64,000 nucleotides of DNA from [Flexibacter] sp. ATCC 35103 (GTDB taxonomy: Bacteria; Bacteroidota; Bacteroidia; Flavobacteriales; Flavobacteriaceae): positions 186,001 through 250,000 of the forward strand of contig NZ_MTQF01000007.1 in NCBI RefSeq assembly GCF_001975985.1. Direction: 5' to 3'. Numbering within the stretch: position 1 is the first letter of the stretch; every line of letters begins with the position of its first letter. Below are positions 58,540 to 64,000 of this stretch, piece after piece. The notes under the pieces were generated by a model that made no database searches, had not been told where the DNA came from, and saw only the letters and a program-made list of their open reading frames with translations. Made by a program: the position numbers and the translations under genes.

Positions 58540-59220
58540 ATGGAAGATCAATTTATAAAAGCAGCAACATTAATTGGTGATGCTACAAGGGCAGCAATCA
58601 TGTGGACATTGTTAGACGGAAGAGCTTTTACAGCCACAGAACTTTCGGTTGCCGTAAATACATCTCCGCAAAATATGAGTATGCATTTGAGTAAACTTCT
58701 TGAGGCAGATTTACTTGCTGTAGAAAAACAAGGCCGACATAAATATTACAGATTTTCTAATAAAGAAGTTGCGTATGTTGTTGAAGCAATGGCAAATCTT
58801 ATTCCGAAGCCTGATATCCTTTCAAAAAAGAAAGTCGAAAATTATCCTCCCATAAAATATTGCAGAACGTGTTATGATCATTTGGCAGGGAAAATAGGTG
58901 TTGCTTTAGCAGATAGTTTAGTGCAGCAAAAAATAATTATCGAAAAGGAAAGTGCTTTCGAAATTAGTACGGAAGGAGAAAAATGGTTTTCGGATTTCGG
59001 AATTAATCTGGAAGATGCCCAAAAACAAAAACGAATATTCTTAAAACCTTGTCTCGACTGGAGCGAAAGACGATATCATATCGCAGGTTCAATAGGAACT
59101 TTGTTATTGAATAAAATGCTGGAGCAAGACTGGATCAGAAGAACGGCAAATTCAAGAGCAATAATAATAACCGGAAAAGGAGAAAAAGAGTTGTTTAAGA
59201 ATTTTAAGATTGTTGTTTAA
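58540..59220 (+). CDS. ArsR-type winged-helix regulator with CxxC domain
   Basis: 226 residues. The N-terminal winged helix (about 5-90) has LIGDATRAAIMWTLLDGRAFTATELSVAVNTSPQNMSMHLSKLLEADLLAVEKQGRHKYYRFS. A C-terminal domain contains Cys108-Arg-Thr-Cys111 with His114 (KYCRTCYDHLAGKIG) and a second wing-like segment. The CxxC pair suggests metal binding or redox control, but this is untested. It is divergent from the P450-ABM operon, whose promoter overlaps a perfect palindrome. It probably represses that operon. Confidence 0.9.
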   Translation: MEDQFIKAATLIGDATRAAIMWTLLDGRAFTATELSVAVNTSPQNMSMHLSKLLEADLLAVEKQGRHKYYRFSNKEVAYVVEAMANLIPKPDILSKKKVENYPPIKYCRTCYDHLAGKIGVALADSLVQQKIIIEKESAFEISTEGEKWFSDFGINLEDAQKQKRIFLKPCLDWSERRYHIAGSIGTLLLNKMLEQDWIRRTANSRAIIITGKGEKELFKNFKIVV

Positions 59221-59280
59221 TTTTCCAATCTTGTGATTCTGAGTTATGAAGTGTCATGGTAAGAAACGAATGTAAATAAT

Positions 59281-59336
59281 TGATACGCGGATGACGCAGA
59301 TTTGCTTTGTAAAAACGCAGACTAAAACGGATTTTT
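59281..59336. repeat. Dispersed repeat ACGCAGACTAAAACGGATT
   Basis: GATACGCGGATGACGCAGAT and AACGCAGACTAAAACGGATT, shuffled relatives of 15331-15386. Confidence 0.55.
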
Positions 59337-59372
59337 TCATGATTTTTTCTTCATAGTTTTTTAATCTCAATC

Positions 59373-59476
59373 TTGTCATCCTGAGCGAAGTCGAAGGATC
59401 ATGAGTAGCTCGACAAAGATTAACTAATTTCTTTGCTGAGTTTCTAGCATTCCTTCGACTTCGCTCAGGATGACAA
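59373..59476. repeat. Inverted pair of CATCCTGAGCGAAGTCGAAGG element
   Basis: A 26-bp sequence with core CATCCTGAGCGAAGTCGAAG at 59373-59398 recurs exactly, inverted, at 59451-59476, separated by 52 bp. The core is a known frequent word in Bacteroidota intergenic DNA, here forming a 26-bp stem between the regulator gene and the hydrolase gene. Confidence 0.85.
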
Positions 59477-59497
59477 AGTAAAACGTTGGAATAAAAA

Positions 59498-59535
59498 ACT
59501 TACAGTCTTAGCGACTTAGTGGCTCAGAACCTTCA
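59498..59535. repeat. Copy of ACTTAGCGACTTAGTGGCTC repeat inside a gene end
   Basis: Related to 56908-56943. It overlaps bases 59508-59535 of the alpha/beta hydrolase gene and provides its last codons and stop. Confidence 0.6.
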
Positions 59536-60380
59536 GTAAACAAAAACTCAATTACTTTCTCATACAATTCATCATCATGCATTCCGTGGCCTAAACCTTT
59601 GGTTTCGATAAATTGACTGTTTTTCCAATTACTGGCGATTTTTTTACCTTCTTCAAAAGCAACAATTTTGTCTGAAGTATCATGAGCAATAAAACCAGCA
59701 ACATTAAATTGAGAAGCGAATTTTTGCCCGGAGAAATCGCTAATTTTAAAATTGAAACGATTAATGAATTTAGTTTCAAGAAGTGAGAACATTTTGGTGT
59801 TCAGACTCAACATCGAAATATAATTGTCGATCAATGTTTTTAAATCTGATGGAGCTCCCAGAATGACCATTTTATTAATACTCGTATTCGGGAATAAATA
59901 TTGAAGGTAAACACAAGCCGCTCCACCAATTGAATGACCAATAATAATTGTAGGCTGATATTTTTCTACCGCTTTGTTTATGAATTCAGCATAAAGCGGA
60001 ATATTAAATTCTTTGCCGCTACTTTGTCCGTGAGCCGGAGCATCAATAGCAATAATCGTACTTCCTGATTTTTGAAGATGTGGTAATGTTTTTTTCCATC
60101 GAGATGCGTTACTTTCCCAACCGTGAACTAAAAGAATTTTGGTTTCGTTCCCTTTCCAGATATAGGTTTGAAAATGGTGCTCGTTATGATGAAACGTTTC
60201 TGTTTCTGTATTCTTTAGTATTTTGGGTAAGCTTTCTTTTTGTAACCTTCCAATTCTGGGCTGGCTAAAAAGTGCGTAAGAAAGTGCAACAGCTTTTTGC
60301 GGACGAACATAACTCAGGAAGTTAATATATGATCCAACCGATTTTAACGTAATGAAACGAATTCCTTTTTTAATTCCCAA
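59508..60380 (-). CDS. Alpha/beta hydrolase
   Basis: 290 residues. LLVHGWESNASRWKKTLPHL (oxyanion-type HG), AIDAPAHGQSSG, nucleophile elbow GHSIGG and the terminal ETKGLGHGMHDDE (His) are all present, with an acid in FIAHDTSDKIVAFEEG. The substrate is unknown. It lacks a signal peptide. The last about ten residues (TEGSEPLSR) are encoded by the dispersed repeat at 59498-59535, so the ancestral C-terminus may have ended slightly earlier or later. The gene is monocistronic. Confidence 0.9.
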   Translation of the reverse strand: MGIKKGIRFITLKSVGSYINFLSYVRPQKAVALSYALFSQPRIGRLQKESLPKILKNTETETFHHNEHHFQTYIWKGNETKILLVHGWESNASRWKKTLPHLQKSGSTIIAIDAPAHGQSSGKEFNIPLYAEFINKAVEKYQPTIIIGHSIGGAACVYLQYLFPNTSINKMVILGAPSDLKTLIDNYISMLSLNTKMFSLLETKFINRFNFKISDFSGQKFASQFNVAGFIAHDTSDKIVAFEEGKKIASNWKNSQFIETKGLGHGMHDDELYEKVIEFLFTEGSEPLSR

Positions 60381-60416
60381 AACTTAAATTTTTTCTAAAG
60401 ATAAAAAATGTTTTGC

Positions 60417-60481
60417 CACAGATTAAAATGATTTTCAAGATTAGTAAAAAATACAGATCAGTTTAATTTTTTTAATCTGTG
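60417..60481. repeat. Inverted repeat CACAGATTAAA...TTTAATCTGTG
   Basis: Eleven-base perfect arms at 60417-60427 and 60471-60481 around an AT-rich centre, in the gap before the alpha/beta hydrolase gene. Confidence 0.7.
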
Positions 60482-60501
60482 ACAGAAAAATAATGACAAA
60501 A

Positions 60502-60526
60502 AAAAAGTCCCGATTAAATCGGGACT
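60502..60526 (-). terminator. Terminator of the zinc-ribbon-family/Nif3 operon
   Basis: On the minus strand, stem AGTCCCGATT/AATCGGGACT is followed by a T9 run. Confidence 0.9.
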
Positions 60527-60530
60527 CGTA

Positions 60531-61310
60531 TTAGAATTTAGAGAACAATTGTTCCATTTTTTCTTTTTCTTCTTCAGCTAATGCGCTGTCGACTAAGATT
60601 CTTCCAGAGTGCTCATCAGTAATGATTTTCTTTCTGGAAGCAATTTCTACCTGAGTTTGTGGCGGAATAGTAAAGAATGATCCTGCAGAAGCTCCTCTTT
60701 CGATAGATACTACAGCTAAACCGTTACGAACACTAGTTCTGATTCTAGTATAAGCAGCTAATAATCTTTCTTCGATCTGACCTGAAAACTCAGCTGATTT
60801 CTCAGACAAGAAGATTTCTTCTTTTTGAGTTTCAGCCATAATAGCGTCTAATTCAGATTTTTTATGTTTTAAGTGCGAACTTTTAGCGTCAAGTTTTTCT
60901 TTTAAATTAGAAATAACTTCTTTTTTATGTTCGATAGAAGCTTTCATTTCTTTGATTTGCTTTTCAGCCAATTGAATTTCTAATTCCTGAAATTCAACCT
61001 CTTTAGTCAACGAATTAAATTCTCTGTTATTACGAACTGATTCTTGTTGTTTTGTGTATTTTTTGATAACCTCTTTGTGCTCATCAATCGCATTTTTCTT
61101 CGTTTTGATAAGATCTTCAATAACCTCAAGTTCACTTTTCAGTTTCTCTGAACGCGTGCTTAAACCTGCAACTTCATCTTCTAAATCTTCCACTTCTAAA
61201 GGAAGTTCACCTCTCACGTTTCTGATTTCGTCAATTCTAGAGTCAATAAGCTGTAAATCGTATATTGCTCTTAACTTGTCCTCAACACTTAATTCTTTCG
61301 TATTCGCCAT
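60531..61310 (-). CDS. Coiled-coil protein of the C4-type zinc-ribbon family, lacking cysteines
   Basis: A 259-residue protein dominated by a long coiled coil (about 30-190, LKSELEVIEDLIKTKKNAIDEHKEVIKKY). It ends in a short beta segment: GSFFTIPPQTQVEIASRKKIITDEHSGRILVD. In the family that segment is a zinc ribbon with CxxC pairs (typically I...CP.CGRILY). Here there is no cysteine in the whole protein, so zinc binding must be lost. The gene starts 3 bp after the Nif3 gene, a conserved pairing, and both likely form one operon. Confidence 0.88.
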   Translation of the reverse strand: MANTKELSVEDKLRAIYDLQLIDSRIDEIRNVRGELPLEVEDLEDEVAGLSTRSEKLKSELEVIEDLIKTKKNAIDEHKEVIKKYTKQQESVRNNREFNSLTKEVEFQELEIQLAEKQIKEMKASIEHKKEVISNLKEKLDAKSSHLKHKKSELDAIMAETQKEEIFLSEKSAEFSGQIEERLLAAYTRIRTSVRNGLAVVSIERGASAGSFFTIPPQTQVEIASRKKIITDEHSGRILVDSALAEEEKEKMEQLFSKF

Positions 61311-61313
61311 ATT

Positions 61314-62408
61314 CTATAAGTACTTAACTGGATTTGTATTTTCTTCTGATAAAATGATGGCAAAATTAAGGATTTTTTTTCGAAGATAATCAACAATATA
61401 GTTTTTTGTATAGCGTTCGCTCTCAAAATGACCAATATCGGCTAAAAGTAGTCGGTTTTCTGCTTCATAAAACTGATGGTATTTTAAATCTGCGGTCAAA
61501 AAAGCATCGGCTCCAGCCATGATTGCATTTTTTATGGCAAAACTTCCTGATCCGCCCAAAACGGCAACTTTCTTGATTTTTTTTCCTGTAAAGACAGAAT
61601 GGCGAATTCCATCCGCAATCATTTTATCTTTTACAAAAAACAGAAAATCCTTCTCATTCATTTCAGTTTCAAACTCACCAATCATTCCTAAACCAATATT
61701 CTGGTGAGCGTTTTGTAAATCATAAATTTCATAAGCCACCTCTTCGTAGATATGATTAGCAAAAAGCGCTTTGAGGATTTTAGATTGTAAGTGTTTTTCG
61801 AAAACAACTTCAATTTTTATTTCGGTTCCCGTATGTAGTTTTCCTTTTTCTCCAATTACGGGATTACTGTTTTCATTTCCTTTAAAGGTAAAAAAGCCTT
61901 CGGTATTAAAACTGCAATTGTCATAATTGCCTATAGTTCCGGCACCAGCTTCAAAAAGTGCATTTCGAACTTTCTCAGAATTATCCGGAGTGGTATAAGT
62001 CACTAGTTTTTTGATATAGTTTTGCTTGGGAATTAAAACCTTAGTATTCGTTAAACCTAAAGCATCGCAAAATATCTTGTTAACTCCAGCCGAATGATTG
62101 TCCAGAGCGGTATGCACAGCATAAATCGCAATGTCGTTTTTGATCGCTTTCAAGATGGCACGTTCTACATAATTTTTACCCGTGATTTTTTTAATTCCAG
62201 AGAATAAAATCGGGTGAAAACAAACGACAAGATTGCAATTTTTAGCAATAGCTTCATCAATTACATTTTCTAAAGCATCGTGACAAACTAAAACTCCTGT
62301 GCTTTCTGTCTCTAAATTGCCTACTAAAAGACCAACATTATCAAAATCTTCGGCGTAAGCCAAAGGTGCCATTTCTTCAAGAACTTCTATTATATTTTTG
62401 ATTTTCAT
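61314..62408 (-). CDS. Nif3-like dinuclear metal-centre protein
   Basis: About 364 residues from the ATG at 62408 (the 12 extra N-terminal codons upstream are repeat-derived). N-terminal and C-terminal Nif3 halves contain CFHPILFSGIKKI, YAVHTALDNHSAGVN and GHFESERYTK. The HPxxF, HTxxD and HxxxE residues bind two metals. A PII/CutA-like domain (about 128-235, YIKKLVTYTTPDNSEKVRNALFEAGAG) is inserted, typical of long Nif3 proteins. Function is uncertain; GTP cyclohydrolase-like and nucleotide roles have been suggested. It is paired with the cysteine-free zinc-ribbon protein. Confidence 0.9.
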   Translation of the reverse strand: MKIKNIIEVLEEMAPLAYAEDFDNVGLLVGNLETESTGVLVCHDALENVIDEAIAKNCNLVVCFHPILFSGIKKITGKNYVERAILKAIKNDIAIYAVHTALDNHSAGVNKIFCDALGLTNTKVLIPKQNYIKKLVTYTTPDNSEKVRNALFEAGAGTIGNYDNCSFNTEGFFTFKGNENSNPVIGEKGKLHTGTEIKIEVVFEKHLQSKILKALFANHIYEEVAYEIYDLQNAHQNIGLGMIGEFETEMNEKDFLFFVKDKMIADGIRHSVFTGKKIKKVAVLGGSGSFAIKNAIMAGADAFLTADLKYHQFYEAENRLLLADIGHFESERYTKNYIVDYLRKKILNFAIILSEENTNPVKYL

Positions 62409-62422
62409 TTTTTTGCTTTTTG

Positions 62423-62487
62423 TTTCAGGTTTTATTTGTTTCAAGTTTCATGTTGCTTAGAAAATCTTGAAACTTAGAATCTGAAAG
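62423..62487. repeat. Dispersed repeat GTTTCAGGTTTT / TTTCAAGTTTCA
   Basis: TTTCAGG, TTTCAAGTTTCATG and CTTGAAACTTAGAATCTGAAA, the same family as 50883-50994. It supplies the rejected N-terminal extension of the Nif3 gene. Confidence 0.6.
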
Positions 62488-62524
62488 GAATTCATAAAAC
62501 AAATTAACGAAAAATATTATATCT

Positions 62525-62590
62525 GGTAATACTTATTGTTACTAATGGTAATACTTATTGTTACTAGTGATAATACATTATATTACTAAT
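62525..62590. repeat. Three tandem 22-bp repeats upstream of the toxin-antitoxin genes
   Basis: Units 62525-62546 and 62547-62568 differ only in their last bases, and 62569-62590 is a more diverged third copy. The unit core is GGTAATACTTATTGTTACTA, containing the dyad GTAA-N9-TTAC. They end 13 bases upstream of the -7 box TATCTTTG (62604-62611), so they are well placed as operator sites. Confidence 0.8.
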
Positions 62591-62603
62591 GGTATCAATT
62601 TTG

Positions 62604-62611
62604 TATCTTTG
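62604..62611 (+). promoter_or_regulatory. -7 box TATCTTTG of the TA module
   Basis: An exact TAnnTTTG match, 17 bases before the antitoxin ATG at 62629; the repeats lie upstream. Confidence 0.65.
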
Positions 62612-62628
62612 TGTTTAAATCAAGAATC

Positions 62629-62871
62629 ATGAAAACGCTAACCGTAAAAATAAACGAACGTACTAAGATAGGGAAAGCTTTTATCGCAATGTTTGATAGT
62701 TTTAAAGATTTTGAAGAAATAGAAATTATTGAAACAGATTTGGAAAAACTTAAAAAGGAAAAAAGTCCATACGATCCTAAATTTGTAAAAATGGTATTGG
62801 AATCAGATAAAAGAGGTGATTATAAAGAGATTGATCCAAAAGATGTATGGGGAAGTTTAGGGTTAAAATAG
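62629..62871 (+). CDS. Antitoxin of a YoeB-type toxin-antitoxin pair
   Basis: 80 residues from the ATG at 62629 (MKTLTVKINERTKIGKAF; an earlier start at 62611 sits on the promoter). The N-terminal half resembles a short beta-strand/helix DNA-binding or dimerisation segment. The C-terminal half is charged and helical with EKSPYDPKFVKMVLESDKRGDYKEID, typical of toxin-wrapping tails of small antitoxins. It overlaps the toxin start by 25 bp. Three 22-bp repeats upstream fit autoregulation. Confidence 0.8.
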   Translation: MKTLTVKINERTKIGKAFIAMFDSFKDFEEIEIIETDLEKLKKEKSPYDPKFVKMVLESDKRGDYKEIDPKDVWGSLGLK

Positions 62872-63128
62872 AAAAATTAGCGGAGTCACATTTAAAAAAA
62901 CATTTTAAAGCAGGTAATCAATCTAGTATAAAAAAAATCAGTCAGATATTAGATGAACTCAGTGAAACACCTTATGAAGGTGCTGGAAAACCTGAAGCAT
63001 TAAAATATGGACTTAGTGGATTTTGGTCAAGAGAAATAAATTCTAAAGACAGAATTGTATATAAAGTTCAGGAAGATATTGTAACCGTTTTTGTGATTTC
63101 TGCGATGGGACATTATTCTGATAAATAA
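62847..63128 (+). CDS. Txe/YoeB-RelE family toxin
   Basis: 93 residues; ATG at 62847 within the antitoxin gene. RelE-fold motif VKIEKLAESHLKKHFK, then ELSETPYEGAGKPEALKYGLSGFWSREINSKDRIVYKV, and the final AMGHYSDK. YoeB catalytic residues have equivalents: Glu in KPEALK, Arg in DRIVY, and His-Tyr in GHYSD. It would be a ribosome-dependent mRNase. Its stop is only 4 bp upstream of lpxK, so lpxK could be cotranscribed. Confidence 0.88.
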   Translation: MGKFRVKIEKLAESHLKKHFKAGNQSSIKKISQILDELSETPYEGAGKPEALKYGLSGFWSREINSKDRIVYKVQEDIVTVFVISAMGHYSDK

Positions 63129-63132
63129 CTTT

Positions 63133-64000
63133 ATGAACTTACTTCGAAAAATACTTTTTCCGTTTGCTATTTTATACGGATTCATTACTTCAGTCAGGAA
63201 TTTTCTTTTTGATAAAGGAATTCTAAAATCAGCTACATTTAATATTCCGGTTATTGCTGTTGGAAATCTGAGCGTAGGCGGAACTGGAAAAACTCCTCAA
63301 ATAGAATATCTTATTCGTTTGTTATCTGATCGTTATCAGGTAGCAACTTTAAGTCGCGGTTATAAACGAAAATCTGAAGGATTTGTTTTGGCCAGCGAAA
63401 GTTCGAATGCAGAAATTCTAGGCGATGAACCTTTTCAGTTTTACCAAAAATTCTCCAATATTCAAGTTGCTGTCGATGCAAACAGGATAAATGGAATAAC
63501 ACAATTGCTTTCGCAGAATGAAAAACCACAAGTTATTTTGTTAGATGATGCTTATCAGCATCGTAAGGTAAAAGCAGGTTTTTATATTTTGTTAAGTTCA
63601 TATGATGATTTATATGCAGATGATTTTATGTTGCCAACCGGAAATCTTCGCGAAAGCAGGAGCGGAGCTAACAGGGCTAATATCATAATTGTAACAAAAT
63701 GTCCAAAAGATTTATCTGATGAAGACCAGGCAAAAATTCGTTTGAAATTGAAACTGACCTGTTCACAGCAAATCTATTTTACTTTTATAGATTATGATGA
63801 TTTTATTTATGGTGAAAGTGAAAAAATAGAGGTTAATGAAGTAAAAGGAGAGTCTAAATTGCTTCTGGCTGGAATTGCAAAACCAACTCCGTTTTTTGAT
63901 TATTTAAAGAACGAAAATGATGTGTGCATGACTTTTCCGGATCATCATGATTTCTCTGAAACAGATTTAGATTCGATTCAAAATAAAGCTCAAAATAAAA
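63133..64000 (+). CDS. lpxK: Tetraacyldisaccharide 4'-kinase (3' partial)
   Basis: The ATG at 63133 opens a frame running to the window end (289 codons seen). It begins MNLLRKILFPFAILYGFITS with a membrane-proximal helix. The Walker A equivalent VIAVGNLSVGGTGKTPQIEY and LSRGYKRKSEGF, GDEPFQFYQK, VILLDDAYQHR and LPTGNLRESRSGANRANIII are all typical of LpxK. The enzyme phosphorylates the lipid A 4' position on the inner membrane. It starts 4 bp after the toxin stop. The 3' end lies outside the window. Confidence 0.96.
   Translation, partial: MNLLRKILFPFAILYGFITSVRNFLFDKGILKSATFNIPVIAVGNLSVGGTGKTPQIEYLIRLLSDRYQVATLSRGYKRKSEGFVLASESSNAEILGDEPFQFYQKFSNIQVAVDANRINGITQLLSQNEKPQVILLDDAYQHRKVKAGFYILLSSYDDLYADDFMLPTGNLRESRSGANRANIIIVTKCPKDLSDEDQAKIRLKLKLTCSQQIYFTFIDYDDFIYGESEKIEVNEVKGESKLLLAGIAKPTPFFDYLKNENDVCMTFPDHHDFSETDLDSIQNKAQNK

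Noticed and set aside
62525..62590. Three 22-bp repeats as a CRISPR array
   Set aside because: Repeats are directly adjacent with no spacers and sit at a TA promoter; no cas genes.

Overview
The window looks like chromosomal DNA from a Flavobacterium-like member of the Flavobacteriaceae. It is AT-rich, and many starts are preceded by the Bacteroidota -7 box TAnnTTTG (often TATCTTTG or TATATTTG). There are no strong Shine-Dalgarno sequences. Characteristic families are a PorV/PorQ-like protein, HmuY with a TonB receptor, a SusD-like remnant, an Lnb/DUF4105 protein, DUF4173, DUF5362 and DUF6607. Nearly all genes are housekeeping or conserved accessory genes. I see no prophage, integrase, transposase, CRISPR array or rRNA.

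Layout. 1-2.5 kb is the end of a surface polysaccharide locus (O-antigen polymerase/ligase, truncated by the window edge, and the initiating sugar transferase). 2.5-9.7 kb holds envelope genes: an Lnb-type lipoprotein acyltransferase candidate, a PorV-like protein, pssA, a GH25 lysozyme, lptB, and the kdsD-tatC-AhpD-like operon. 9.7-20 kb holds recQ, a FAD oxidoreductase, a quinone oxidoreductase, an M24 peptidase, the exported msrB-msrA pair and idi. 20-25 kb holds a PTPS-like enzyme, bcp, manA, two tandem tRNA-Thr genes and an HTH regulator. 25-39.5 kb holds lipoproteins, htpG, an OmpA lipoprotein, an orphan ABC ATPase, an S9 peptidase, fabH, cutC, a TonB-type receptor and argS.

39.5-44.5 kb has a SusD C-terminal remnant and a haem-uptake locus (DUF6607 divergent from a TonB receptor plus HmuY). 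44.7-49.3 kb is a tightly coupled three-gene O-acetylation operon: SGNH, LysM-containing SGNH and MBOAT. 49.5-59.2 kb holds ffh, folD, a structured intergenic element, a three-gene membrane/winged-helix/DUF4173 unit with a duplicated operator-like palindrome, corA, rluF, and a P450/monooxygenase pair divergent from an ArsR-type regulator. 59.5-64 kb holds an alpha/beta hydrolase, a cysteine-free zinc-ribbon-family protein with its Nif3 partner, a YoeB-type toxin-antitoxin pair with three 22-bp repeats, and the start of lpxK.

The most unusual material is between genes. At least nine families of short mosaic or inverted repeats sit in intergenic gaps, and one supplies the C-terminus of a hydrolase. 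A 119-nt element at 51951-52069 has a 22-bp perfect hairpin, a C(UUCG)G tetraloop hairpin and an outer closing stem. Other points of interest are the LysM-SGNH acetylation operon, the TA module directly in front of lpxK, and proteins missing family-typical residues (RecQ, zinc-ribbon protein, P450). All family assignments come from reading motifs by eye; no database search was run.
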